Of a stretch of 64,000 nt of DNA, positions 16,592 through 24,807 are shown in pieces. Source of the DNA: Calothrix parasitica NIES-267 (GTDB lineage Bacteria > Cyanobacteriota > Cyanobacteriia > Cyanobacteriales > Nostocaceae); contig NZ_AP018227.1 of assembly GCF_002368095.1 (NCBI RefSeq), forward strand, positions 7,660,167 to 7,724,166. The letters are read 5' to 3'. The notes beneath the pieces are model-generated. The model searched no databases. It was not told the DNA's origin and was given only the letters and a program-made list of their open reading frames with translations. Each line of letters opens with the position of its first letter. Within the stretch, counting starts at the first letter, position 1. Both the position numbers and the translations under genes were made by a program.

Positions 16592-17872
16592 ATGAGCAAA
16601 AACAATGCTTCGCTACTTGAAGCGGCTAGAAGTGGCGATATCAAAAGGGTGCAAACTTTTTTAAGTACGGGTGCTTCTGCGAGTGTAAATGATAAAGATG
16701 GCACTACAGCATTAATGTTTGCAGCAAACTCTGGATATACGGAAATTGTCAGAGTGCTTATTGATTCTGGTGCGAATATTGATTATAAAAGAAAACGCTA
16801 TGGTTTGACGGCTTTAATGTTAGCTTGTGCTGCAAAACAAGTTGATATTGTACGTATATTAATAGCAAAAGGTGCTGATATAAATGCTGTTAACGAAGAT
16901 GGCAGCACAGCTTTAATGATAGCTACTCTCAAAGGTTATAGTTCCATAGTTCAAGCTTTAGTAGATGCTAGAGCTAATGTAAATCTTCAAGATAAAGATA
17001 ACGATACAGCTTTAGAGTTAGCTGTAAAACAAGGACATACTGATATAGTCGAAACTTTAGTCAAAGCAGGTGCTGATGTAAACATTCGAGATGAAGAAGG
17101 CGAGACTTTGTTAATGTTAGCTGCTGAAAAAGCATATTTAGGAGTAGTGGAAGTCTTATTAGTTAATGATATTAATATAAATGAAAAAAATCTCGATGGA
17201 GAAACAGCATTATCTATTGCTGTAGCAGCAGGAAATACTCCTTTAGTAGCAACTTTAGTAAATAACGGTGCTGATGTAAACCTTCAAGACAAAGAGGGGG
17301 AAACACCTTTACATATTGCAGTTGTCGAAGGTTTTACCGACATTGTAGAAGTACTTCTGAATGAAAACGCAGATGTTAATAAAAGAAATAATTTAGGAGA
17401 TACACCTTTACTTGTAGCAGCTTTGCAGGGATATAGCACTATTGTTAAAGCGCTTATCAAACAAGGTGCTGATGTCGAAGCAACAAACTTAGGAGAAACA
17501 CCGTTAACTTTAGCAACAATCCAAGGTAACGCTGAAACAGTAAAGGTTTTGTTGGAAAATGGTGCTGATGTTAATACTCAATTAAAAGATGGTAAGACTT
17601 TACTAATTGAAGCTACTAAACGTAATTTTCAAACTATTACTCAAGATTTATTGGCTCATGGTGCCGATCCAAATTTCAAAGATGCAAACAGCGCTACAGC
17701 ATTAATGTGGGGAGTATCGCTTGGTTATATCAAGGTAACAGAAGTTTTGTTAAAGGCTGGTGCTGATATCAAATTGAAAAATCGAGGTGGTTATACTGCT
17801 TTAATGTTGGCCGAATTTAACGGTTATCCCAGTATTGTCAAAATATTGAAAGCTGCTGGAGCGGAAGAGTAA
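16592..17872 (+). CDS. Ankyrin-repeat protein
   Basis: The 426 residues are composed almost wholly of about thirteen ankyrin repeats of roughly 33 residues, recognisable by recurring DGxTALMxA, GHTDIVETLVKAGADVN and similar motifs. There is no signal peptide, membrane segment or catalytic domain, so it is presumably a cytoplasmic protein-protein interaction scaffold. The partner is unknown. The ATG at 16592 follows a leader of about 170 bases that is divergent from the small ORF. The next gene is in the same direction 194 bases on, and the two could be functionally linked (inference). Confidence 0.92.
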   Translation: MSKNNASLLEAARSGDIKRVQTFLSTGASASVNDKDGTTALMFAANSGYTEIVRVLIDSGANIDYKRKRYGLTALMLACAAKQVDIVRILIAKGADINAVNEDGSTALMIATLKGYSSIVQALVDARANVNLQDKDNDTALELAVKQGHTDIVETLVKAGADVNIRDEEGETLLMLAAEKAYLGVVEVLLVNDININEKNLDGETALSIAVAAGNTPLVATLVNNGADVNLQDKEGETPLHIAVVEGFTDIVEVLLNENADVNKRNNLGDTPLLVAALQGYSTIVKALIKQGADVEATNLGETPLTLATIQGNAETVKVLLENGADVNTQLKDGKTLLIEATKRNFQTITQDLLAHGADPNFKDANSATALMWGVSLGYIKVTEVLLKAGADIKLKNRGGYTALMLAEFNGYPSIVKILKAAGAEE

Positions 17873-18066
17873 GAAAAACATATGGAGGTGGGGAACACTA
17901 GGGGATAAGAAGACAAAGGGAAAATTTAAAAGTTCTGAATTCAGAGTTTATCTGCTAATTTTGTTTTGATTAAATACAACTTGAAATATTAAGTTCTTCT
18001 GAAATTAAAGTTTTTAATGGTGGAGTATGACATAGTACGAAGTGTTTTATACTCACGGATTATTAT

Positions 18067-19704
18067 ATGAACGCTAATAGCAGTTTACAGTCAAATACAG
18101 GTTTACCTTTACGCTCTCCTCAAGATGTGGATTTGGCATCTTTTAATTCCATTCAAAGTCCGGATTATAAACAAGGAAAACCTATAGAAGATATGAAACG
18201 ATTATTTAATAAACAAGTAGTCGTTGATAATGATACTTTGATAGATGCACAAACAATCAAAGTACCTGGTTTTATTGGTATTGCTGATGAAGAAATAATT
18301 ACCAATTTTGAAGAAGAACTTGTTTCTGGTCATGAAGATATAGTTCAGTTTCTTGATAAATACGGTTTACTAATTTGTACTTATCAATACAATAAAGACC
18401 GTTATGGTAAAGAAATTGACTTACGTAGAGAGCCGCAAAGTTATTCTGAAATCAACGATTTGATGGAGATATTCATCAAAAATGAAGGACATCATTCTGG
18501 TGCGATTTTACCAGCAGTTAGAGATACTGGAAATAAAGCTTTTGCTTCTTTTAACGAACCAGACGGCTATCATCTTGGGTTATATGGTCAAAAAGGATTT
18601 GTTGCAGTAGCACAAAATTTGGTATTCCCTGAATTTATTACTCCCCAACAGCAAAGAGGTTATATCGATAGCATTACCTGTTGGATGGCTTTGATGAATC
18701 CGTTTGTGAAATTTTCCGAGAACGATTTTAACGGAGGAGATCCAACCCGCGTTATTGATAGAGCTAGTCTCAAAGAATTTCTCAAGAATTGCGCTTTAGC
18801 TAGTCTTGGTGATGAAAGTGCGATCGCCTTTCTCAACGATGCAGGAAATAAAGCTTATTGTGCTGAATTTGTTTATATAGGTTTGAATACTCCCGTTTAC
18901 CCTTTTAACCTTCAAGGTTTAACATCATTGTTAAACGATGAGGCCAAAGCCAAAGAAATTTTAGTATTTCAGGAAAAACAAAATCGCAGACAAGAAAATA
19001 TTCTCAGTAATCGCAGCGCAAATCCAGAGTTTCAAGCATTTAACATCCAGATGCCAGTTGTACCATCCGATTTGCCACCTTTAGATGTAATTATGGCAAA
19101 CAATGGAGTCAATATAGATCCTAGCAGCATTCCTTTTCCAGCTTTTACCCTTTCTCAAGTATTACGTCGCGCTTTCCGCACCCTATTACCGCGCCATAAT
19201 AACGTTAATGACCCGATAACTATCCAAGCACAAGTAAAGCTGTTTGGATATCTAGAACCATTAATTCTAAAGCAATTGGGTCTTGATAATAATGGGGAAA
19301 CTTCGGAAGAAGAAACAGCAACAAGAGTTGAGAAAGTCAAAGCAGTACAACAATTTATCACTTTAATCAAATCGCAACTGCAACAAAACTATAACAATTA
19401 TGCTGAACTTGATTCTGTAGTAGATCAAATTATGGAACAAGCAGATGAACTAGTCACTGCGAGTGACGCAAAATATTTTGTTCCACCGCGAATTTATGTA
19501 GACTTGGGACAAAATGATGGCGATGGAAACTTGCCTAAAGGTTGGGGATTTAAATTGAATACCGTAGGTACATTAATTTATCGAGGTGTGTTTAGCAGTG
19601 CTGCTGTGACAACTCCTCAACCACCTATTCCGGAACCAACTCCGGAGATTCCAGAAACTCCACCAGAGAGTAATCCCCCCCGTGAGAAATCACAAATGCA
19701 ATAA
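18067..19704 (+). CDS. Unrecognised 545-residue protein
   Basis: I do not recognise a family with confidence. It has no signal peptide or membrane segment. The central part contains NEGHHSGAILPAVRDTGNKA and later GNKAYCAEFVYIGLNTPVY. A His-rich segment before a Cys in a CxEFV context is weakly reminiscent of permuted papain-like/NlpC-P60 folds, but this is not evidence of activity. A helical region around residues 380-460 is followed by a short beta-like segment (AKYFVPPRIYVDLGQNDGDG) and a Pro-rich tail (about 520-545) that looks disordered. It follows the ankyrin gene with its own likely promoter and ends at a bidirectional hairpin. Confidence 0.6.
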   Translation: MNANSSLQSNTGLPLRSPQDVDLASFNSIQSPDYKQGKPIEDMKRLFNKQVVVDNDTLIDAQTIKVPGFIGIADEEIITNFEEELVSGHEDIVQFLDKYGLLICTYQYNKDRYGKEIDLRREPQSYSEINDLMEIFIKNEGHHSGAILPAVRDTGNKAFASFNEPDGYHLGLYGQKGFVAVAQNLVFPEFITPQQQRGYIDSITCWMALMNPFVKFSENDFNGGDPTRVIDRASLKEFLKNCALASLGDESAIAFLNDAGNKAYCAEFVYIGLNTPVYPFNLQGLTSLLNDEAKAKEILVFQEKQNRRQENILSNRSANPEFQAFNIQMPVVPSDLPPLDVIMANNGVNIDPSSIPFPAFTLSQVLRRAFRTLLPRHNNVNDPITIQAQVKLFGYLEPLILKQLGLDNNGETSEEETATRVEKVKAVQQFITLIKSQLQQNYNNYAELDSVVDQIMEQADELVTASDAKYFVPPRIYVDLGQNDGDGNLPKGWGFKLNTVGTLIYRGVFSSAAVTTPQPPIPEPTPEIPETPPESNPPREKSQMQ

Positions 19705-19711
19705 TTTCAAA

Positions 19712-19737
19712 GTGCGTTGCTAAGGATTTCAACGCAC
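19712..19737. terminator. Bidirectional terminator-like hairpin
   Basis: GTGCGTTG (19712-19719) pairs with CAACGCAC (19730-19737) around a 10-base loop. It lies in the 43-base gap between convergent genes, with AT-rich flanks on both sides, consistent with termination from either direction. Confidence 0.6.
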
Positions 19738-19747
19738 GATTAATATT

Positions 19748-20185
19748 TTAATTACAGCAAGTCGGGGCACAACAATCTTCATTTTGTGTTGCTTCAATAT
19801 TTTCCTCTGGTACTGTATCTGCAACTTTAACCACAAATACTTCCCATTTATTGTTATCTGGGTCGCTTACCCATACTTTATCCTGCAAAGCATAACAACA
19901 ATCGGTATTTTCTTCTGTAAACAAATCTAATTCAGCTTCATTAAAGCGATTAATAGCAGCTTCAACTTCTTGAGTACTATTTACCTGAATACCTAAATGC
20001 GACAAACCACCATCCGCGTTTACACTGTCTGCTTGATTTAAAGTCAAATTTAACGGTGGGTTCGCGATATCAAACTTCGCATAGTCAGACTTGTATTTCA
20101 CTGGTTCTACACCAAACATAGCTCGGTAGAATGTAACTGATTTTGCTATATCGGTAGCATTTAAAGTAACATGAGTTTTTAACAT
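19748..20185 (-). CDS. arsI: ArsI-like C-As lyase (ArsI/CadI family)
   Basis: A 145-residue vicinal-oxygen-chelate (glyoxalase-fold) protein. In ArsI it is an Fe(II)-dependent dioxygenase that breaks the carbon-arsenic bond of trivalent organoarsenicals. The diagnostic vicinal cysteines occur in NTDCCYAL at Cys96-Cys97. His5, His63 and Glu115 are in place for the metal triad. The C-terminus ends in CCAPTCC, a further thiol cluster typical of the family. I start at the ATG at 20185 (MLKTHVTLN), with AAGGAAG upstream; the frame opens 12 codons earlier without support. It is divergent from an ArsR regulator across a palindrome-rich 108-base gap, so it is probably induced by arsenicals. The related CadI cadmium-induced group is the alternative. 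Confidence 0.88.
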   Translation of the reverse strand: MLKTHVTLNATDIAKSVTFYRAMFGVEPVKYKSDYAKFDIANPPLNLTLNQADSVNADGGLSHLGIQVNSTQEVEAAINRFNEAELDLFTEENTDCCYALQDKVWVSDPDNNKWEVFVVKVADTVPEENIEATQNEDCCAPTCCN

Positions 20186-20220
20186 GCTTATAAATCTTCC
20201 TTGATAAATCGAAACACACA

Positions 20221-20257
20221 ATATTGATGTTTATCAATATCGATATTCGTCAATATC
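20221..20257. promoter_or_regulatory. Predicted ArsR operators
   Basis: There are two adjacent perfect inverted repeats. ATATTGAT (20221-20228) and ATCAATAT (20233-20240) are separated by four bases. GATATT (20242-20247) and AATATC (20252-20257) are also separated by four. They lie between the divergent arsI and arsR starts. AT-rich palindromes containing ATCAA/TTGAT are usual for ArsR/SmtB operators. Confidence 0.65.
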
Positions 20258-20293
20258 TTTGCAGAACATATCCATGAATGTCAATATGTAGGG

Positions 20294-20629
20294 ATGAATA
20301 AATCTGAAGCAAAATTCAGTTGTTGCTCACCATTGTTGTCAACAAAAATTAAGCCAGAAGAGGCTGCGGTACTGGCTTCAATTTTCAAAGTTTTGGGAGA
20401 TGCGACACGATTGCAGTTATTGAGTTTAATTGCATCTCGACCGGAGCATGAAGCCTGTGTTTGCGAACTTATAGAACCTTTGGGGTTATCTCAACCGACC
20501 ATCAGCCATCACTTGAAGGTGCTTTATGAAGCTGGTTTGGTCAATAAAGAAAGACGTGGTAGCTGGATTTATTATCAAGTCGTACCTGAGAGAATAGAAG
20601 CTTTACGAGATGTTCTAGCTATTTCTTGA
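20294..20629 (+). CDS. arsR: ArsR/SmtB family transcriptional repressor
   Basis: A 111-residue winged-helix repressor. The metalloid-binding CVC pair (Cys55, Cys57) lies in ACVCELIEPLGLSQPTISHHLKVL, at the start of the DNA-recognition helices, as in arsenic-type ArsR proteins; Cys10-Cys11 near the N-terminus may also take part. The wing is RRGSWIYYQV. It is divergent from arsI and expected to be released from the operators at 20221-20257 by As(III) or methylarsenite, derepressing both genes (family knowledge plus inference). Confidence 0.92.
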   Translation: MNKSEAKFSCCSPLLSTKIKPEEAAVLASIFKVLGDATRLQLLSLIASRPEHEACVCELIEPLGLSQPTISHHLKVLYEAGLVNKERRGSWIYYQVVPERIEALRDVLAIS

Positions 20630-20675
20630 AAAATGAAAATTATTAAACACTTTATTAAGACCGGTATATTGCGAT

Positions 20676-21239
20676 ATGAACCTAGAGCAATGGAAAAAAT
20701 TTCTCAAGCGTTATAGTATCGAACTGTTATCTGAAGATTCGGAAATTGAATTTGATGAAGAAATTTATCAAAGTCAATGGATGGGTTACGAACCCGCAAC
20801 GGAAACGCAAATAGCCGAAGCTGAAAAACGTCTTAATATGACTCTTCCCAATTCACTGCGAAATTTCTATCTTGTAACTAATGGTTGGCGAGAAACTGGT
20901 TATTATATTCACGATATTCTTCCTGTCGAAAAAATTGATTGGTTACGGATACGAGACTCGCACTTACACGGAATTGCTTGTAAAGCAGAAGAAAGAAGAG
21001 ATATTCCTGACAATTATGATTACGAACAGGGAACGCAAGTTAAAAGAAGTTTAGCCATTAGTTCTTGGGGAGATGCAGCTATTTGGCTGTTAGATCCAGG
21101 AGAGCAAGATTCCCGAGGAGAATGGGCTGGAGCATGTTGGGCTTCGTGGATTCCTGGAATGGAATGGACAGCGACTAGTTTTGCTGAGTTGATGGAAAAG
21201 GAGTTAGAAGACTTTATTCATTTGCGAGATGATTATTGA
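20676..21239 (+). CDS. SMI1/KNR4 (SUKH) family protein
   Basis: A 187-residue protein with the SUKH core: PATETQIAEAEKRLNMTLPNSLRNFYLVTNGWRE at about residues 34-67 is the classic LPxxLxxFYxxxNG signature. Later strands include SLAISSWGDAAIWLLDP. In bacteria SUKH proteins often serve as immunity proteins to polymorphic toxins, but many stand alone. No toxin gene is adjacent here. The gene lies 46 bases after arsR and could be cotranscribed with it, though a functional link is not evident. Confidence 0.82.
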   Translation: MNLEQWKKFLKRYSIELLSEDSEIEFDEEIYQSQWMGYEPATETQIAEAEKRLNMTLPNSLRNFYLVTNGWRETGYYIHDILPVEKIDWLRIRDSHLHGIACKAEERRDIPDNYDYEQGTQVKRSLAISSWGDAAIWLLDPGEQDSRGEWAGACWASWIPGMEWTATSFAELMEKELEDFIHLRDDY

Positions 21240-21320
21240 ATAATGCTTTAACGTATTTTTACCTGTTTTGTTTATTCAATAATTAATAGATAATTAGCAT
21301 GAGAAAATGTTTAAATAATT

Positions 21321-23243
21321 TTGCCAGCTAACAGGAAACCCAAATTGCTCTTCACTGAATTCTCTCCCATAGCTTTTATCGCTACTACTCCCACTGGTGC
21401 AAAGACACTTCAACCACTTTGTCAAAACAACGCTGTAATGTGGGTTCCAGAGTCATTATCTGAAATTAGTAATGCAAATATATACAAGGATTCTTTAAAA
21501 AATCACGTAGCTAAGTTATGGGATAACCATCAAGCTTTTGTTTTCTGTTTGGCTACAGGTGCTGTAGTTAGACTGATTTCAGGTTTACTAAAAAGCAAAT
21601 CTACAGACCCCGCAGTAGTAGTAGTAGATGAAACTGGTAAATTTGTAATTAGTTTATGTGGTGGACATCAAGGTGGTGCCGATAAATTAGCAAATTTAAT
21701 TGCTGTACAGTTAGGTGCAACGCCGATTTTAACTGGAGCTTCCAATGCTTTGGAATTACCTGCTGTAGATATGCTGGGTGTTCCCTTTGGATGGTGTCGC
21801 GGTGAAGGTGAATGGACTGCGGTGATGTCAGCAGTAGCCAAAGGTGAAGATGTAGAAGTAATTCAAGAATGCGGCTCAACTTTATGGCAAAATCATTTAC
21901 CTAAATTACATCCCTTTAAATTCAATCCATCCGCAATCACGAAAGCCAAAATTTTTATCTCACACAAACAATATTCTCCCCCGCTCTCCCCCTCCCCCCC
22001 TCTCCCCCTCACAACTTGGCATCCCCGAGTACTATGGGTGGGAATTGGTTGCGAGAGAGGAACGTCGAAACAGGTGATTGCAGATGCGATTGATAAAGTA
22101 TTTCAAGAAAATCAATTTGCACTTTCTGCTATCGCGGGTATCGCGACTATTGATATCAAAGCCGATGAAGTTGGTTTAGTAGAACTTTCTCAGGAAAGAA
22201 ATTTACCGTTAAAGACTTTTCCATCAGAAATTCTCAATACGGTAACAGTTCCCAACCCTTCCGATGTTGTAGAAAAAGAAGTCGGAACACCAAGCGTTGC
22301 AGAAGCTGCTGCAATAGTTGCTGCGAACCAAACATTGAATGTAGAGACGTTATATATAACGTCTCCCCAAAATGTCGCGTCTCCTGAAAATATCGTATCC
22401 CTACAAATCCCCAAACAAATTTACCGCTCAACAAACCCAAACCAACCAGGTGCTGTAACTGTCGCTGTCGCACTATCTAAAAAAGAATACATAGGAAAAA
22501 TAGGTAAATTGCTGCTTGTAGGCACGGGACCGGGAAACCTCGACCAAATGACCCCAGCCGCACAAACAGCAGTAGCTAGCGCCGATGCGGTAATTGGTTA
22601 TAGCTTGTATATTGATTTGATTGCTCCAATCCTTCAAAAGCACCAAATCATAGAGGCTCTGCCGATTACAAAAGAGCGCGATCGCGCTCAAAGAGCAATC
22701 GAATTGGCAACTTGGGGATTAACTGTAGCTGTTATATCTTCTGGAGATAGCGGAATTTACGGAATGGCAGGTTTGGTAATGGAAGATTTACAAGCTAGTG
22801 ATTGGGACGGGAAGAATCCTAGCGTAGAAGTATTTCCGGGAGTTAGCGCTTTTCAATCGGCTGCTGCTAGAGTTGGTACTCCCCTAATGCATGATTTTTG
22901 CGCTGTGAGTTTAAGCGATTTACTTACCCCTTGGGAAGTGATTGTCAAGCGTTTAGAAGCAGCAGCAGCAGCGGATTTCGTCACGGCTTTATACAATCCT
23001 AAATCTAAAACTCGTACTCAACATTTAGTTACAGCCAGAAAAATTTTTCTCAAGCACCGTAATCCCGATACACCAGTAGCAGTAGTGCGTTCAATTTACC
23101 GCGAAGACGAACAAATCACTATAACCACCTTGGAAAAACTATTAGATACACCAGTGGATATGTTAACTACCGTTTTAATTGGGAATCAAAGCACTCGTAG
23201 TTACGGTGAATGGATGATAACACCGAGGGGATATAGAAAATGA
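21321..23243 (+). CDS. cobJ: CbiG-CobJ fusion: cobalamin biosynthesis, precorrin-3B C17-methyltransferase
   Basis: Two-domain enzyme of B12 ring contraction. Residues 1 to about 350 are CbiG-like (AIIATTPTGAKTLQPL-type N-terminus, GGHQGGADKLAN, and the C-terminal WVGIGCERGTSKQVI and IAGIATIDIKADEVG). Residues about 390-640 are the SAM-dependent CobJ/CbiH methyltransferase (LLVGTGPGNLDQMTPAA, GDSGIYGMAGL, EVFPGVSAFQSAAARVG, LYNPKSKTR). CbiG-CobJ fusions are usual in cyanobacteria. No in-frame ATG precedes the first homologous residues, so translation probably starts at the TTG at 21321. Oddities: the linker at about 219-232 is encoded by a CCCCTCTC-type repeat, and part of the domain linker is encoded by a dispersed palindrome (separate entries). 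Confidence 0.93.
   Translation: MPANRKPKLLFTEFSPIAFIATTPTGAKTLQPLCQNNAVMWVPESLSEISNANIYKDSLKNHVAKLWDNHQAFVFCLATGAVVRLISGLLKSKSTDPAVVVVDETGKFVISLCGGHQGGADKLANLIAVQLGATPILTGASNALELPAVDMLGVPFGWCRGEGEWTAVMSAVAKGEDVEVIQECGSTLWQNHLPKLHPFKFNPSAITKAKIFISHKQYSPPLSPSPPLPLTTWHPRVLWVGIGCERGTSKQVIADAIDKVFQENQFALSAIAGIATIDIKADEVGLVELSQERNLPLKTFPSEILNTVTVPNPSDVVEKEVGTPSVAEAAAIVAANQTLNVETLYITSPQNVASPENIVSLQIPKQIYRSTNPNQPGAVTVAVALSKKEYIGKIGKLLLVGTGPGNLDQMTPAAQTAVASADAVIGYSLYIDLIAPILQKHQIIEALPITKERDRAQRAIELATWGLTVAVISSGDSGIYGMAGLVMEDLQASDWDGKNPSVEVFPGVSAFQSAAARVGTPLMHDFCAVSLSDLLTPWEVIVKRLEAAAAADFVTALYNPKSKTRTQHLVTARKIFLKHRNPDTPVAVVRSIYREDEQITITTLEKLLDTPVDMLTTVLIGNQSTRSYGEWMITPRGYRK
21976..22011. repeat. CCCCTCT repeat inside cobJ
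   Basis: A pyrimidine-rich run of CTCCCCC/CCCTCTCC units inside the coding sequence yields a Pro/Ser/Leu-rich peptide (SPPLSPSPPLPLTT) between two CbiG segments, with the reading frame kept. The composition matches the intergenic repeats at 1-58 and about 9650. Confidence 0.8.
22341..22366. repeat. GTAGAGACGT palindrome inside cobJ
   Basis: A 22-base perfect palindrome (22344-22365, starting GAGACGTTATA) preceded by GTA lies inside the CbiG-CobJ linker. The same GTAGAGACGT...ACGTCTC family occurs between genes at 23324-23350, 25575-25600 and 56754-56804. Confidence 0.85.
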
Positions 23244-23292
23244 GGTTAAAGGTTAAAGGTAAGAGGTCAAAGGTAGTAGTCCTTTTTAATAG

Positions 23293-23381
23293 TTTTGAAG
23301 GTTTTGTTTTCTATGGACGTAATGTAGAGACGTAGCAGTGCTACGTCTCCCGACGGTTGCGGGAAAACAAACCCTTCAAAA
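23293..23381. mobile_element. MITE-like element, 89 bp
   Basis: Terminal inverted repeats of 19 bases (23293-23311 and 23363-23381, one mismatch, beginning TTTTGAAGG) enclose an 11-bp-arm palindrome of the GTAGAGACGT family (23327-23349). No coding capacity. This has the structure of a small non-autonomous element between cobJ and the kinase gene. The remaining intergenic DNA up to 23665 shows nothing else. Confidence 0.65.
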
Positions 23382-23665
23382 TTAATGAAACGCACCAATA
23401 GGTAATAGCAATTAACAACATCTATCCTAAGAAGTTGGTAATTATTAAGCCTTTATTTATTCAAGTTCATTAATTTATATAATTCGATAAAAATCTTTGC
23501 AAACTATAAGAAACATTGATGGTAACTATGTTGCATGGTAAGTGGGTGCTTCCATCCATCTGAAGTATCCCTTAATAATTATTGAGTTGTTTCTCGTTAA
23601 TCCCTACAATTAGTAAATTAGTACACAATTTTAAATTACGTTCTCTGCTAGACAAAGGTGGTAAG

Positions 23666-24625
23666 ATGACTCGTCCGATTATATTAGGTATTGTTGGTGA
23701 CAGTGCTGCGGGTAAAACAACTCTAACTAAGGGTATTGCACAGGTGTTGGGACCGGAAAATGTCACTGTTATTTGTACGGACGATTATCATAGGTATGAC
23801 CGCAAGCAGCGTGCAGAAATAGGTATTACAGCGCTCGACCCGGACTGCAATTATCTAGATATCATGCAGCAACATATGAAGCAGTTACGTAATGGGCTAC
23901 CAATTTTGAAGCCAATTTACAACCATACAACTGGTAATTTGGATGCTCCTGAATATATAAAGCCCAATAAATTTGTGATAGTAGAAGGATTGTTGGGTTA
24001 TTCAACTCGTAAAGCAAGAGAGTGTTACGATGTCAAAGTTTATCTAGCTCCACCCGAATCATTACGTGCTGGTTGGAAAATTAAACGAGATACTCAAAAG
24101 CGCGGATACAGTGAAGAGCAGGTTTTAAAAGCACTCAAGCAACGCGAACCAGATTCAGAAAAATTTATCCGTCCCCAACGTCAATGGTCGGATATTGTCG
24201 TCAGCTTTTATCCTCCCAAGGATGCTTCCGAGAAAAACAACGGTCATCTAAATGTACGCTTAGTATTGCGTCCAACAATTCCTCACCCTGATTTTACGCA
24301 AATTGTTAATTTGGGAAATGGTAATTCGACTTCGGCTATTCGCTTGGATTTAGATAGAGATATGAGTAAACCTGTTGACGTTTTAGAAGTCGATGGGCAT
24401 GCTACATTAGACCAGGTGAATAGATTAGAGCAAATAATTTGTTCTGATATGCCTAACTTAAAAAACGTTTGCGATCGCGAAAGTAATCCAGAATTAGGTA
24501 AAGTTGCCGGTACGACTGGAGAGAGTATCCAAAGTTACCCTCTAGCTTTAACCCAATTGCTGATTACTTACCATGTGCTTAAAGCAACACAAATTTCTCA
24601 AGAAGGTTTGTCAGCAAAGCTTTAG
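23666..24625 (+). CDS. Phosphoribulokinase-like kinase without the regulatory P-loop cysteine
   Basis: P-loop kinase of the phosphoribulokinase/uridine kinase family, 319 residues. The Walker A segment is GIVGDSAAGKTTLTKG (about 7-22), followed by VICTDDYHRYDRKQRAEIGITALDP, which is strongly PRK-like, and later VEGLLGYST. Canonical Calvin-cycle PRK of cyanobacteria has GDSGCGKS, whose Cys forms the thioredoxin/CP12-controlled disulfide. Here that Cys is Ala, while the Cys in VICTDDYH is retained. This looks like a PRK paralogue not under that redox control; its true substrate is uncertain. The start is the ATG at 23666, preceded by AAAGGTGG; the frame extends upstream to 23582 without support. 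Confidence 0.82.
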   Translation: MTRPIILGIVGDSAAGKTTLTKGIAQVLGPENVTVICTDDYHRYDRKQRAEIGITALDPDCNYLDIMQQHMKQLRNGLPILKPIYNHTTGNLDAPEYIKPNKFVIVEGLLGYSTRKARECYDVKVYLAPPESLRAGWKIKRDTQKRGYSEEQVLKALKQREPDSEKFIRPQRQWSDIVVSFYPPKDASEKNNGHLNVRLVLRPTIPHPDFTQIVNLGNGNSTSAIRLDLDRDMSKPVDVLEVDGHATLDQVNRLEQIICSDMPNLKNVCDRESNPELGKVAGTTGESIQSYPLALTQLLITYHVLKATQISQEGLSAKL

Positions 24626-24807
24626 ACGGTGAATGGGGAAGGATAATCGGTAATTGGTAATTGGTAATTACGTTGTTTTATCAATCTCTTTGTTCTTCCT
24701 CTGCCAATGTTATTATTAGTTTTCTTTTCAAAAAGGTTAATTATCTGGCTCAAACTGGGATAACTAAAGTTAGGTACACCTAATCATTGTTAATCCCTAG
24801 TTTATCC

